Shown here: positions 27,923 through 37,002 of the stretch, one piece after another
Layout of the letters: every line of letters begins with the position of its first letter
Position numbering within the stretch: the stretch's first letter is position 1
Source of the DNA: Kastovskya adunca ATA6-11-RM4
GTDB taxonomy: Bacteria > Cyanobacteriota > Cyanobacteriia > Cyanobacteriales > Coleofasciculaceae
Direction of reading: 5' to 3'
DNA: 64,000 nt
Assembly (NCBI GenBank): GCA_019359445.1
Contig: JAHHHJ010000013.1
Coordinates: 117,774 to 181,773, forward strand
The notes under the pieces: model-generated
What the model was told of the DNA's origin: nothing
Databases searched by the model: none
Seen by the model: only the letters and a program-made list of their open reading frames with translations
Made by a program: the position numbers and the translations under genes

Positions 27923-28198
27923 TACCTTGCAAACCTGACAAATTAACTCGCCCATTTTTTGAAAAGAAATGAGCAATCGGGAAATATAGCAATTCTAGAT
28001 GATTGATCAAATATCTATGGCGGTGTAGGGGCATATAGCTCCCTATCATGCGCGATCGCCAATGATTTAGGACTGCTATGGCATCGTTTACAGATGGCGA
28101 TCGGATTGTACCGCAGTAGCTGGATTAGCCCTATAGAAAATCACTCCTCAGACTTTCTTTCGCTTAAACCATTGAAAGTTCTTTCCTAGAGATATGCC

Positions 28199-28426
28199 AT
28201 GAATTTGCTTAGAGATCGATTACAGCACCTGATAGAACAACTCCCTGACGTAATTGCTCAACTGAGCGACGACAACTTGGAAGATGCATGGAGTGCCTTA
28301 CAACCGCTTTATTATGACCTTTACATGCTCAGAGCCGTTCAGGAAGCCAAGCGAACGATCAGCCCAGGTGATATCCTGACTCACGAAGAAGCACTACAAA
28401 TACTACATTTTTTTTTAAAGGGCTGA
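28199..28426 (+). CDS. Probable antitoxin of a type II pair
   Basis: A 75-residue acidic protein. It ends with ISPGDILTHEEALQILHFFL, resembling the C-terminal toxin-binding segment of many cyanobacterial antitoxins (xxGxxxSHEEA). The N-terminal half is helical, with no recognised DNA-binding motif. It stands 48 bases upstream of the RelE/ParE-like gene, same strand, which is the main support for its role. Confidence 0.6.
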   Translation: MNLLRDRLQHLIEQLPDVIAQLSDDNLEDAWSALQPLYYDLYMLRAVQEAKRTISPGDILTHEEALQILHFFLKG

Positions 28427-28474
28427 TGGGAAGCCCAAGCTGGGAGAGGTCATTAATTTTCAAGGTGTACTGGT

Positions 28475-28729
28475 GTGAGCATTGAAGTGCGCTATGCTCG
28501 GTCTTTTTTGCGCGACCTGAAAAATTTAGAGTCTGCTGCCTATCAACGGATCTATGAATTTGTCTTTAAAGAGTTCAAGGAGATCGAGCTTCAAAATCTG
28601 CCAGAACTACATCGTCTTAGCTCCAATGCAATTTTTTACCGATTTACAATCGATAACTACATCATCGCCATTGAAGTGACAGGGCACATTGTTAAGTTCC
28701 TGCGGGTTTTACCAAAACCAAACATCTAG
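28475..28729 (+). CDS. RelE/ParE-family toxin
   Basis: An 84-residue protein starting with GTG at 28475. The pattern VRYARSFLRDLKNLES, IYEFVFKEFKEIE, then IFYRFTIDNYIIAIEVTGHI and VKFLRVLPK fits the RelE/ParE fold (two helices then a beta sheet ending in a basic strand). RelE members cleave mRNA at the ribosome and ParE members block gyrase; the subfamily cannot be assigned here. The antitoxin candidate is directly upstream. Confidence 0.75.
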   Translation: MSIEVRYARSFLRDLKNLESAAYQRIYEFVFKEFKEIELQNLPELHRLSSNAIFYRFTIDNYIIAIEVTGHIVKFLRVLPKPNI

Positions 28730-28757
28730 AGTTGACATTAGTGCTGAGTGCTGAGGA

Positions 28758-28785
28758 GGGGTGAAGTATGGAGGAGGTTATCAGT
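28758..28785 (-). repeat. Inverted fragment of the CTTCATAC repeat family
   Basis: Read on the minus strand, this segment matches 18433-18460 with a single difference (ACTGATAACCTCCTYCATAC followed by TTCACCC). It lies between the toxin gene and pgi. Confidence 0.75.
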
Positions 28786-28906
28786 TCTCCTCATCTCCCT
28801 AACCTCTATTCATCGCGATCTTTATATTCCCTGTATGCAAGTTCGGATAGACAAGGGCGTATCTTAAACTTGTGAGTGAGAAAAAACGAAGATTGAGAGC
28901 TACTTT

Positions 28907-30493
28907 ATGGACACCGCTGCACTCTGGCAACGTTACCAGGACTGGCTTTATTACCACGAAGGATTAAATTTTTATCTTGATGTCAGCCGTATACGATTTG
29001 ATGATGCCTTTGTGGAGGCGATGCAACCTCAGCTTGAGAAAGCATTTAAGGATATGGATGCCCTAGAGAAGGGGGCGATCGCTAATCCTGATGAAAATCG
29101 CATGGTTGGTCACTATTGGCTGCGTGACCCAGATTTAGCTCCCTCCCCAGAAATCCGGCAAGAAATCATTTCCACCCTAGAAGAGATTGAAGCCTTTACT
29201 GCAAAGGTTCATTCCAGTGCGATGCATCCGCCAGGAAGCTTCAAATTTACTGATATTATTTCGATTGGTATCGGTGGTTCGGCTTTAGGGCCGCAGTTTG
29301 TCTCTGAGGCGATCGCTCCCCTCTCTCCACCCATGGTGCTTCACTTCATCGACAACACTGATCCCGCTGGGATTGATGCTACTCTCACCAGACTACAAGA
29401 CCGCCTTGACCGCACGCTAGTTCTTGTCATCTCCAAGTCAGGAGGGACGCCAGAAACCCGTAACGGCATGAGCGAAGTTAAGAAAGCCTACGAGTCACAG
29501 AACCTTAACTTTGCTCCCCACGCTGTCGCCATCACGGGGAGAGACAGTAACCTCGATCAACTCGCTAAATCGGAAGGCTGGCTGGCAAGATTCCCCATGT
29601 ACGACTGGATTGGCGGACGCACCTCAGAAATGTCCGCAGTGGGACTCCTCCCGGCGGCACTCCAAGGCATCAATATTCGCGAAATTCTAGCGGGTGCCAA
29701 AGAAATGGATGCTGCCACCCGTATCCATGACATCAAGAAAAATCCGGCTGCCTTGCTAGCTTTATCCTGGTACTTTACTGGAAATGGCAAGGGAGAAAAA
29801 GATATGGTCGTCTTGCCCTACAAAGATAGCTTGCTACTTTTTTCCCGTTACCTGCAACAGTTGGTGATGGAATCTCTAGGGAAGGAAAAAGACTTAGATG
29901 GCAATACCGTTCATCAGGGAATCGCGGTTTACGGCAACAAAGGCTCCACCGATCAACATGCCTACGTCCAGCAACTGCGAGAAGGTGTTGCCAATTTCTT
30001 TGCGACTCTCATTGAAGTGCTAGAAGACCGTAAGGGAACCTCTCCAGAAATTGAACCCGGTGTCACTTCTGGGGACTATTTATCCGGTTTGTTGCAGGGA
30101 ACTCGCAAAGCACTCTATGAAAATCATCGAGATTCTATCACTCTCACCATCCCCCAGGTCAGCCCTAAGACTGTAGGCGCGTTAATTGCACTTTACGAGC
30201 GTGCTGTGGGACTTTATGGTTTCTTGATCAACGTCAATGCCTACCACCAGCCAGGGGTGGAAGCCGGGAAGAAAGCAGCAGCAGCGATTCTAGACTTACA
30301 AAAAAGGGTGATGGAGGTACTCCAGGAAGCTGATGCCCCGATGCCTCTCACCGTTGTCGCCCAGAAAGCCGGGGCAACTGAGGAGATTGAAGCCATTTAC
30401 AAAATCCTCCGTCACCTCCAAGCCAACAAGCGGCACGTCGTCTTACAAGGCAATATAGGAGAACCCAGCAGCTTGATGGTGTCTGCTAGTTAA
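28907..30493 (+). CDS. pgi: Glucose-6-phosphate isomerase
   Basis: A complete 528-residue isomerase interconverting glucose-6-phosphate and fructose-6-phosphate. Family motifs include [20 protein letters not shown] (about 119-138), [14 protein letters not shown] (phosphate binding, about 174), the catalytic Glu region [11 protein letters not shown], and [20 protein letters not shown] (about 345). In cyanobacteria it links glycogen, the oxidative pentose phosphate path and the Calvin cycle. The start ATG leads straight into the family N-terminus. An inverted repeat follows 10 bases after the stop. Confidence 0.96.
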   Translation: MDTAALWQRYQDWLYYHEGLNFYLDVSRIRFDDAFVEAMQPQLEKAFKDMDALEKGAIANPDENRMVGHYWLRDPDLAPSPEIRQEIISTLEEIEAFTAKVHSSAMHPPGSFKFTDIISIGIGGSALGPQFVSEAIAPLSPPMVLHFIDNTDPAGIDATLTRLQDRLDRTLVLVISKSGGTPETRNGMSEVKKAYESQNLNFAPHAVAITGRDSNLDQLAKSEGWLARFPMYDWIGGRTSEMSAVGLLPAALQGINIREILAGAKEMDAATRIHDIKKNPAALLALSWYFTGNGKGEKDMVVLPYKDSLLLFSRYLQQLVMESLGKEKDLDGNTVHQGIAVYGNKGSTDQHAYVQQLREGVANFFATLIEVLEDRKGTSPEIEPGVTSGDYLSGLLQGTRKALYENHRDSITLTIPQVSPKTVGALIALYERAVGLYGFLINVNAYHQPGVEAGKKAAAAILDLQKRVMEVLQEADAPMPLTVVAQKAGATEEIEAIYKILRHLQANKRHVVLQGNIGEPSSLMVSAS

Positions 30494-30503
30494 TCGCCAG
30501 GTT

Positions 30504-30551
30504 GTGAAGTACTGCTTGAGAACTGCACTCAATTCACTGACAGTACTTCAC
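30504..30551 (+). terminator. Stem-loop after pgi
   Basis: GTGAAGTACTG (30504-30514) pairs exactly with CAGTACTTCAC (30541-30551) around a 26-base loop, just after the pgi stop. A run of seven T follows about 17 bases later (30570s). It is a plausible end of the pgi transcript, though the T-run is not adjacent. Confidence 0.5.
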
Positions 30552-30856
30552 CTACTCAATCAAGTCACTTTTTTTAGCTGTAAACGGTGTTGTTGAGCCG
30601 CCATAACGCTGATGATATTGGGTGGGGTTTGGCAACGCTGGCAAGTCATCAGGTGAATACTACTGTGTGATGCGGGGTTGAGAAATGTGTTGAACACAGC
30701 CGACGCGATCGCCACTTTGCCCACCCAAACACAACCACAAGTCTCATTTTTTCGTTTCTATACCACGAAGACGCACGGATTGTCGTTTCAGTAACAATAT
30801 TTTAGATGTTGCTGACTTAAGTTAGAGCTTAGGCTCAACTTAGTAGGATGCGTGGT
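30552..30856. other. Intergenic stretch between pgi and the cupin gene
   Basis: About 300 bases with one HIP1-like site and no reading frame or RNA motif that I can support. The end carries AGTAGG, the likely ribosome binding site of the cupin gene. Confidence 0.5.
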
Positions 30857-31354
30857 ATGGCCTTAATTAATGGGATAGAGGTTCGTCTACTGGAGAGTAT
30901 CAAAGGAGGAATGACTGAGTTTTACACCCCTCAGTCCAGCCATGAGACGATGCTGGTACAGATTCCAGCAGCAACCGTTGATGATTTATTTGTCCATCGC
31001 TTTCAGACCGATCAATTATTAGTCGTTCGGGGAAGTTTTATACTGGTAGTGTTGCAGAACCGCTGCTATCAGTACATTCCTTTGAGTGAATATCAGCCTA
31101 TTTTGGTAAAAATTCCTCCGGGTGTTCCTCATGGGGCAATTAACCTTAGTTCTGAGCCTCGTGTACTGGTGAATGCTGTACTGCGTCACGGGTCTGCTCA
31201 CGAGCGAGATTATCGCCCTCTTAAACGACCTTTTCCTTACGATTTAGCAGTTGCTCAGGCAAAGTTGACCGAACAGCTTAACTACACTCAACATTCAATT
31301 TTCATGTCTGAAAGACCTGTCATGAACCCCATGCCTAAAGGCAGGGGCTTGTAG
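30857..31354 (+). CDS. Cupin-fold protein (C-terminus recast by IscB element)
   Basis: A 165-residue protein with a cupin-like barrel: VHRFQTDQLLVVRGSFILVV and LVKIPPGVPHGAINL are typical of cupin motifs 1 and 2, close to those of sugar-epimerase-like cupins. Function is unknown. The ATG at 30857 has AGTAGG about 9 bases upstream, a better spacing than the ATG at 30848. The last residues (NPMPKGRGL, stop at 31352-31354) are encoded by the left-end hairpin of the adjacent IscB-type element, so the original C-terminus was replaced when the element inserted. Confidence 0.7.
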   Translation: MALINGIEVRLLESIKGGMTEFYTPQSSHETMLVQIPAATVDDLFVHRFQTDQLLVVRGSFILVVLQNRCYQYIPLSEYQPILVKIPPGVPHGAINLSSEPRVLVNAVLRHGSAHERDYRPLKRPFPYDLAVAQAKLTEQLNYTQHSIFMSERPVMNPMPKGRGL

Positions 31355-31574
31355 ACTGCCCGATTCTAGCGGGATACAAGCCACAACATGACCAGCCTAA
31401 GACCTTCGAGGTCTACGTTTTCACGCGTCATGATACCTACAAATGCGTCGCTAGTTTGTAGCTCTATCGTTGGTTGTTAAACATCTGTAGTGGGTTAAGG
31501 AAGTGCAGCCAACACAACAAACCTTGAAAACCTTGGCGAAGCGAACGTTACGAGCAATTAGAGGAGACGCAACA
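31346..31574 (+). ncRNA. HEARO / omega-RNA-like leader of the IscB element
   Basis: The segment directly upstream of the IscB start is rich in stable stems: GGCTTGTA (31346-31353) pairs with TACAAGCC (31375-31382), enclosing CCCG/CGGG (359-362 with 370-373), and AGACCT/AGGTCT (31400-31405 with 31409-31414) forms a perfect 6-bp stem with a 3-base loop. IscB genes are known to be preceded by such a guide-scaffold RNA, called HEARO or omega-RNA, and this has the position and the opening GGGGCTTGTAG typical of cyanobacterial examples. Identity by covariance was not tested, and the 3' limit is inferred from the ORF start. Confidence 0.65.
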
Positions 31575-32171
31575 ATGTCTAACTTTGTCTTTGTAGTGGA
31601 TACCAATCGCCAACCGCTCTCACTCTGTACAGCCGGGATGGCAAGGTCATTATTAAAAGCGGGAAAAGCAGCGGTATTTCGCCGCTATCCCTTTACGATT
31701 ATTTTGAACAAGGCAGTGGTCACTGAGCACTTCGACAAGCTCAGTGTTCCACCTTGCCGAAGTGTGGTCACTGACCCTTCCCTTCGACACGCTCAGGGCA
31801 ATGCGACTGCCCTTCGGCAAGCTCAGGAACCACGCTCAGGCCGAAGTGTCGATTCGCTTGAAGTGCTGACCTCAAAACCGTTGCTGATTGCGGCAAAAGG
31901 GCATGGAACCCGCCAGATGTGCGGCACTGATAAGTATGGGTTTCCCACTCGGCATCGCTCACGGATGCAGATTCATAAAGGCTTTCAGACTGGAGACCTT
32001 GTTGCAGCAACAGTTACAACAGGTAAGAAAATCGGCTTCTATGTGGGGCGGGTTCTTTGCCGCGCTTCTGGCAATTTTGATATTGCCACTTCATCGGGAA
32101 GAGTGGCTGGTATTAGCCACAAATATTGCCAAGCAATTCACAAAAAGGATGGTTACTCCTATGGATTCTGA
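31575..32171 (+). pseudogene. iscB: IscB with deleted nuclease core (open 198-codon frame)
   Basis: The first 49 residues are the PLMP (RRXRR) domain: FVFVVDTNRQPLSLCTAGMA and GKAAVFRRYPFTIIL. Residues about 95-198 are the IscB C-terminal domain: LIAAKGHGTRQMCGTDKYGF, FQTGDLVAATVTTGKKIGFY and SHKYCQAIHKKDGYSYG. The RuvC parts, bridge helix and HNH, some 250 or more residues, are missing and replaced by about 45 residues (50-94) encoded by a dispersed repeat. The frame remains open throughout. Full-length IscB is about 400-500 residues, so no nuclease activity is expected. The ATG has AGAGGAG upstream. Confidence 0.8.
31723..31850 (+). repeat. Dispersed repeat inside the IscB remnant
   Basis: Contains CTGAGCACTTCGACAAGCTC (31723-31742) followed by AGTGTTCCACCTTGCCGAAG; the first part is an inverted repeat (CACTGAGC/GCTCAGTG). 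The reverse complement of 46524-46562 matches 31723-31762 with a single-base difference in length. It continues with TTCGACACGCTCAGG and TTCGGCAAGCTCAGG units. It fills the place of the lost IscB nuclease core. Confidence 0.85.
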
Positions 32172-32407
32172 TTCAAGGCGACTGAAGTCACTGCCGCTTT
32201 CCTCCCTATGTCTAAAGCCAAGGGCTTCTCGCTCGTTTTCTGGTGAGGTAAGTAAGCTTGCTCAGTGGCATAGATTTTCAGTTAGGCTAGGGAGGCGGTA
32301 AGTAGGCTCGTTAATGATCGCGTCTTTACAGGAATAATTAAAATTTCCTGCATTTATGAGCAGACTTGACCTAGCTTAAGAATAGATTTGCTTTTATTCG
32401 GTATCTT

Positions 32408-33097
32408 ATGCCATTGCTCATCCTGGTTGCCGATGACAACCTGGGAACCCGCCTTTCTGTCAGCGATTACTTGGAGATGTCTGGCTACTCAGTCGTTACG
32501 GCTGAGGATGGTCAAAAGGCGTTGTCCTTGATCGATACCTACCATCCTCACCTGATTGTCACAGACATCAACATGCCGAGGATGGACGGTTATGAGTTGG
32601 TGCGTGCAGTTCGCCAGCGTCCTGTTTTTCGGCTTTTACCCGTGGTTTTCCTCACGGAACGCAGCACTACAGAGGAACGAATTCGCGGTTATCAATTGGG
32701 ATGCGATATGTATTTACCTAAACCCTTCGAGATGCAGGAGTTGGGAGCGGTAATTCGCAATCTGTTAGAGCGATCGCAAATGATCCAGTCGGAGTGGCGT
32801 TTTTCTTCACCTGAGGGGAACGCTCCTGCGGAAAAATCGGCAGCAACGTCAAAAAATTCCCATGAGTTGCACAAGCCAAGCGCCTCGCCTATCGCTGAGG
32901 ACTTTCATCTCACCAAGCGAGAACAGCAAGTTTTAGATTTCCTGACGACAGGACTATCTAACCCCGAAATTGGCAATCAACTCCACCTCAGTCCTCGAAC
33001 AGTAGAAAAGTATGTGTCTAGTCTCCTGAGAAAAACCCAAACCAATAATCGTGCCGAACTTGTCCGCTTCGCGATGGAAAACCGTTTAGTAAATTAA
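32408..33097 (+). CDS. rre1: Response regulator, REC plus LuxR HTH (Ycf29/Rre1-like)
   Basis: A 229-residue two-component regulator. The receiver domain (1-120) has acidic residues in VADDN, the phosphorylation Asp in VTDINMPRMDGYELV (about residue 53), Thr in FLTERS and Lys in LPKPFE. After a Ser/Ala-rich linker the LuxR-type helix-turn-helix (HLTKREQQVLDFLTTGLSNP, LHLSPRTVEKYVSSLLRKTQ) occupies 160-225. The layout and the N-terminal block match the Ycf29/Rre1 group, linked to stress signalling with Hik kinases in cyanobacteria; the subgroup call is by recall. No sensor kinase gene is adjacent. Confidence 0.8.
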   Translation: MPLLILVADDNLGTRLSVSDYLEMSGYSVVTAEDGQKALSLIDTYHPHLIVTDINMPRMDGYELVRAVRQRPVFRLLPVVFLTERSTTEERIRGYQLGCDMYLPKPFEMQELGAVIRNLLERSQMIQSEWRFSSPEGNAPAEKSAATSKNSHELHKPSASPIAEDFHLTKREQQVLDFLTTGLSNPEIGNQLHLSPRTVEKYVSSLLRKTQTNNRAELVRFAMENRLVN

Positions 33098-33108
33098 CGA
33101 GTTGTCTG

Positions 33109-33600
33109 TTATCCCTTAGAGACTAATTGCTCTTGCTTAACAATCTGCTTGAGTAAACCCTCACAAGCGTCTAGCAGTAAACTGATTACCTGATCAAAAC
33201 CTTCTGCACCGCCATAGTAGGGGTCAGGAACTTCTTGGGCGTTGTGATGGGAGGCAAACTCACACATTAGTCGTACCTTGTCCTGATAGCGACCTGTTGG
33301 ATCTAGAGAAAGAATATCAGTGTAATTCTCCCGATCCATTGCCAAAATTAAGTCAAAATCCTCAAAATCAGACGTTTGAAATTGCCGTGCTTTTCCTCGG
33401 AGGAAAATGTTTCGACGCTTTGCAGCGGCGGTCATTCGTTGGTCTGGGGAAGCGCCAATATGATATCCTCCTGTACCAGCAGAGTCACAAACGATGCTTT
33501 GACTCAGTCCTGCTTGCTCAATCAGGTGGTTCATGATATTTTCTGCCGAGGGCGATCGGCAGATATTTCCTAGGCAGACAAAAAGTAACTTGTAAGGCAT
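33109..33600 (-). CDS. Low-molecular-weight protein tyrosine phosphatase
   Basis: A 163-residue phosphatase with the P-loop CLGNICRSPSAE (C-x5-R-S, residues 9-20) right after the N-terminal strand YKLLFV, and the general-acid Asp in VPDPYYGG (about residue 122). Size and motif order match the LMW-PTP family, which in bacteria often tunes polysaccharide export kinases; substrates here are unknown. It is convergent with the response regulator gene, 12 bases apart. Confidence 0.92.
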   Translation of the reverse strand: MPYKLLFVCLGNICRSPSAENIMNHLIEQAGLSQSIVCDSAGTGGYHIGASPDQRMTAAAKRRNIFLRGKARQFQTSDFEDFDLILAMDRENYTDILSLDPTGRYQDKVRLMCEFASHHNAQEVPDPYYGGAEGFDQVISLLLDACEGLLKQIVKQEQLVSKG

Positions 33601-33875
33601 CAGTCAATATTGATTGAGACGACAATTAGCAAGGGGGTGGGAAAACTAGATCCTTTTCCCGGATCGGTGTCCGGCATTAATGTTAAGTTTAGCAACGAAG
33701 CTGCCCCACATTGGTATGGCAGTAATAACGGATATCGCGATCGCACATGGTATTATTTCTTGCTCTCTAGTTACTCTCTAGCTGCTGATCCCCAGCCCTA
33801 GTAAGCTGGAGCAATGTCGTTTTTCTCCCCCAGAGAGGCGGCTTTTAATTTGTAGATGATTTGAGGAAATTACTG

Positions 33876-35264
33876 ATGTTTACATCCCGCCGAAACTCTT
33901 ACAGCAAAAATCGGCGTTGGCGAAGTTCGTCACAGACATCGCGCCAGAAGCCTCTCATCATTCTTCTGTCTATCCCCCTGATTTTGATTCTTCTGGAACT
34001 ACTGGTAAGGCTTTTAGTTGGTGTGGCTGGAAAAAATGCAGAACTAGCCGCCTATGAAGGGGAGAGCGCTATTATTACGGCTTACAACTTGAAGTTTCTT
34101 AGCCCTAGCCAGCAGCCCTATCAGGGTTTACCAGATCAAGGAAGCCTAGCTGCTCAACGGAGTCTAGCTGGCGGCTACAGCTTAATGGGCAAGCAAGAAA
34201 GTAATTTCTGGAGCATTAATGAGCAAGGTTTCCGTGATGACCAGCCCGTACCGTTGGCAAAACCTGAAAATGAGATTCGGATTTTTCTGTTAGGTGGCTC
34301 TACAGCTTTTGGTCAGTGGAATGCCAGTAATCAAGCCACTTTCGCGAGTAAGCTAGAAAAGCGTCTCAACGAACGGGTAGCACAACAAAAGCGTTCTCCA
34401 GAGAAGTATCGCCCGTTAACATCGCCCTACTTTAAATCGGAATTGGACAAAGCGCTTACCTTGCCGCCACGGATTCAAGAAGGTCAGTACCGGGTGATTA
34501 ATGCTGCTGTACCTGGCTACGCCTCTGGCAATGAGATAGCACAGTTGGCGCTGCAAGTTTTGCCCTACAGCCCAGATATGATTCTGGTTTTGGATGGCTA
34601 CACTGACTTGATGTTGCCGAGTCAGAATGTGGCAACAGATATTCCCAAAAGCGAAGCTTTCCTCAATAACGCGCCAGGGCATTTTTGGACGTATCTGAAG
34701 CAGCAGTTGGATGAGGCGATCGCAGATACTTATTTAGTCAAAGCCACGCAATACTGGATATTGCGTCCTCAACCTTCTGTAAGTCGGCTGAGTTTAGTGG
34801 CAACGGAAGAGACAATACCCTTGGCAAAACGTTTAGCCGCTGATGAGGAAGAATTAAATCGTCGAGCAGCCCGCTACCGTCAGCACATCAAGCAAATCAT
34901 CCGCTTAACGACGGGGGCAAATATTCCTTTAATCGTGGCAGTGCAGCCTGAAATTACCGGACGCGGCACTAGCCAGATTGATCCTAGAGAACAGGAAATG
35001 CTCTCGGAACTCGGTTCGGACTACAGGGAACGAGTACAACGGGGGTATGCTGCCTTAGAAACTTCTAGACAACAGCTTCAAAAGACGTATCCCAACAATG
35101 TCAAAACCCTAAACTTTTACGATTTGTACGAAGACTTTCCTGAGCGTGCCTTTTATGATGCGGTGCATTTGACGGAAGCAGGACATTCTGTACTAGCGGA
35201 GCGCTTTTATCAGGCGATCGCGGCAGTACCAAAACTGCAAGTTTCTTTTCCTAAGCCGGAGTGA
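33876..35264 (+). CDS. SGNH/GDSL-hydrolase-like protein, membrane-anchored
   Basis: A 462-residue protein. After a basic N-terminus comes one membrane helix (PLIILLSIPLILILLELLVR, about 24-45). The SGNH blocks are present: IFLLGGSTAFG (block I, Ser nucleophile), INAAVPGYASGNE (block II Gly), ILVLDGYTDLM (block III, with Thr-Asp instead of the usual Asn-Asp) and FYDAVHLTEAGH (block V, Asp/His). It probably acts on an extracellular acylated polymer, but the family has varied functions. The ATG at 33876 has GAGG 9 bases upstream; an upstream TTG is less likely. Confidence 0.75.
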   Translation: MFTSRRNSYSKNRRWRSSSQTSRQKPLIILLSIPLILILLELLVRLLVGVAGKNAELAAYEGESAIITAYNLKFLSPSQQPYQGLPDQGSLAAQRSLAGGYSLMGKQESNFWSINEQGFRDDQPVPLAKPENEIRIFLLGGSTAFGQWNASNQATFASKLEKRLNERVAQQKRSPEKYRPLTSPYFKSELDKALTLPPRIQEGQYRVINAAVPGYASGNEIAQLALQVLPYSPDMILVLDGYTDLMLPSQNVATDIPKSEAFLNNAPGHFWTYLKQQLDEAIADTYLVKATQYWILRPQPSVSRLSLVATEETIPLAKRLAADEEELNRRAARYRQHIKQIIRLTTGANIPLIVAVQPEITGRGTSQIDPREQEMLSELGSDYRERVQRGYAALETSRQQLQKTYPNNVKTLNFYDLYEDFPERAFYDAVHLTEAGHSVLAERFYQAIAAVPKLQVSFPKPE

Positions 35265-35300
35265 CATTGAAAGGCAAATCTCAAAAATTCCATCAAATTA

Positions 35301-35329
35301 TCTCCCCCAGAGCATAACGTTGGGGGAGA
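35301..35329. terminator. Hairpin between convergent SGNH and ybaB genes
   Basis: TCTCCCCCA (35301-35309) pairs perfectly with TGGGGGAGA (35321-35329) around an 11-base loop. It lies between two converging genes and could end both transcripts; the flanking bases are A/T-rich but there is no long T-run. Confidence 0.6.
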
Positions 35330-35351
35330 CAATTACTAGAAACGATATTAC

Positions 35352-35696
35352 TTACATTCCCGGTAGATTTAGCCCACTGGTTAGCTCTTCCATACGTTCC
35401 CGCATGGTGGCGGTGGATGTGTCATAGGCAGATTTCATTGCCGTGGTGACACTAGCCGCAAGTGCTTCTGCTCCTTGCCCTAGAGCATCCGGCGAAATTT
35501 CTACCCGCAGGGGTTCTTGGTTACCACTCATGACAACCTTAACTAGTCCATCATCGCTGGTGCCTTCTATCTCCATCTGCTCCAGTTGTTCCTGAAGTTC
35601 TTTGGCACCTTGCTGTACTTGCTGGGCTTTTTTGAATGCCTCGGTTAGTTCTTTCATCTTGCCTAAACCGAAGCCGAATCCTTGTCCTTTTGCCAT
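35352..35696 (-). CDS. ybaB: YbaB/EbfC nucleoid-associated protein
   Basis: A 114-residue protein of the YbaB/EbfC family, a dimeric DNA-binding nucleoid protein. Typical are the N-terminal Gly/Phe-rich stretch, the helix [20 protein letters not shown], and [20 protein letters not shown] (about 50-70). In most bacteria it is linked to recR or dnaX; here it is 210 bases upstream of murB transcripts on the same strand with no repair gene adjacent. Confidence 0.9.
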   Translation of the reverse strand: MAKGQGFGFGLGKMKELTEAFKKAQQVQQGAKELQEQLEQMEIEGTSDDGLVKVVMSGNQEPLRVEISPDALGQGAEALAASVTTAMKSAYDTSTATMRERMEELTSGLNLPGM

Positions 35697-35909
35697 AACT
35701 ATCTAACTCTGTGTGAATTGGTCACTGATGTCGCGTTAGTTTTCAGTCTAGTTTATATGACACCCTAAGCAGCAATCGGATCTGGGATATTCAATAGACA
35801 GACAGCATTAAAGTAGCGATCGCTGCTTGGGTGAGCGGCACACTGACTGAACAAAGCGTTAGAGCCTGGGAGCGTGGCAACTTTAGTCTGATGAACCGAG
35901 TGACTACCT

Positions 35910-36899
35910 CTAAGCCAGTTGAAAATCGCCTAAGATTTTCACTTCTGTCTCTAGAGAAAGCGACCAGTGTTGTTCTACTTGTTGCTGTACATGGCGAATG
36001 ATCTGGAAAATATCACTCGCTTTTGCACCACCACAATTAAGAATAAAGTTGGCATGACGCTCGGCAACTTGAGCCCCGCCAATTGTGTAGCCTTTTAGCC
36101 CAATTTGTTCAATTAACCAAGCCGCTGGGTGAGGGGTGGGGTTCCGGAAAACGCTACCGCAGCTTGGCAAGTGATAGGGCTGAGAGCGCTTGCGTTGTTC
36201 TAAATGATTGGTAGTTGTTGCCAAAACTTGGACGGGATCGGCACCAGGCTGCAACTGAAAAGTCGCCTGAGTTACCAGACGACTATCTCCTTGTAAAAGT
36301 GAGGAACGGTAGCTAAAGCCTAAGTCTTGGGGAGTCAGTGTTTGAGTTGTGCCATCCGCACAGAGAACTTGCACCTCTACCAAGATATTGGCAGTGCAGC
36401 TCTGGTGAGCACCAGCATTCATGACGACGGCACCGCCAATCGTTCCTGGAATACCGACTGCCCACTCCATACCTTGCCAACCGCGTTCGGCAGCTTGCCA
36501 AGCTAAGCGGGCAATGGGTTCGCCTGTGCCCACGGTAACGCGCCCCGTTTCGGGATCAAATTTGGTATGCCGCAGGTGGCGAGTCCCAAGGACTAAACCG
36601 GGAAGTCCACAATCGCTCACTAACAGGTTAGAACCAGCACCTAATAGGGTTAGGGATAAACCCTCGGATCTCGCCCACTGGTAACTGGCTTGTAAATCTT
36701 CAATGCATCGGGGAGCAACGTACCATTCTGCCGGGCCTCCTACTCGAAAAGAGGTCAAGCTGGCTAGGGAAACTTGCGATCGCAACGCACATTGAGTTCC
36801 GGGTAGGTACAGTTCTGGCGGCGAGAAGAGGGAATTTTTCCGCTTGGTGAAGCTAGAGGTAGCGCATTTTACGCTTTTTGATTCATGAGACAGGGTCAT
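35910..36899 (-). CDS. murB: UDP-N-acetylenolpyruvoylglucosamine reductase
   Basis: A 329-residue FAD enzyme that completes UDP-MurNAc. Motifs are [14 protein letters not shown] (about 48-61), [20 protein letters not shown] (FAD, about 82-101), [17 protein letters not shown] (about 148-164), [10 protein letters not shown] (catalytic Ser region) and SCGSVFRNP followed by [20 protein letters not shown]. The N-terminal 35 residues are a poorly conserved extension. The gene follows murC on the same strand with a 103-base gap. Confidence 0.94.
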   Translation of the reverse strand: MTLSHESKSVKCATSSFTKRKNSLFSPPELYLPGTQCALRSQVSLASLTSFRVGGPAEWYVAPRCIEDLQASYQWARSEGLSLTLLGAGSNLLVSDCGLPGLVLGTRHLRHTKFDPETGRVTVGTGEPIARLAWQAAERGWQGMEWAVGIPGTIGGAVVMNAGAHQSCTANILVEVQVLCADGTTQTLTPQDLGFSYRSSLLQGDSRLVTQATFQLQPGADPVQVLATTTNHLEQRKRSQPYHLPSCGSVFRNPTPHPAAWLIEQIGLKGYTIGGAQVAERHANFILNCGGAKASDIFQIIRHVQQQVEQHWSLSLETEVKILGDFQLA

Positions 36900-37002
36900 A
36901 TAGCTAGGCGTGCTTGATGCCGATGAGTCTACGCGATTGAACTGGAGAGCTAAAGAGCTGCTTGAGAAGCAAGAGTGAATCCACCTTACCTGTGTCAGCC
37001 TG

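Larger units (their letters stand above)
31325..32230 (+). mobile_element. Non-autonomous IscB-type element (IS200/IS605-like ends)
   Basis: Both ends hold related imperfect hairpins: CCCC A TGCC TAAA GGCA GGGG at 31327-31347 and CCCT A TGTC TAAA GCCA AGGG at 32204-32224. Such subterminal hairpins are what Y1-type TnpA transposases bind in IS200/IS605-related elements, the family that carries IscB. Between them lie a structured leader and a shortened IscB reading frame; no tnpA is present, so movement would need a helper. The exact outer limits are uncertain by a few bases. Confidence 0.7.

Noticed and set aside
31503..31574. GTG start of the IscB frame at 31503
   Set aside because: It lies inside the structured RNA leader; the ATG at 31575 has AGAGGAG and opens the PLMP domain.
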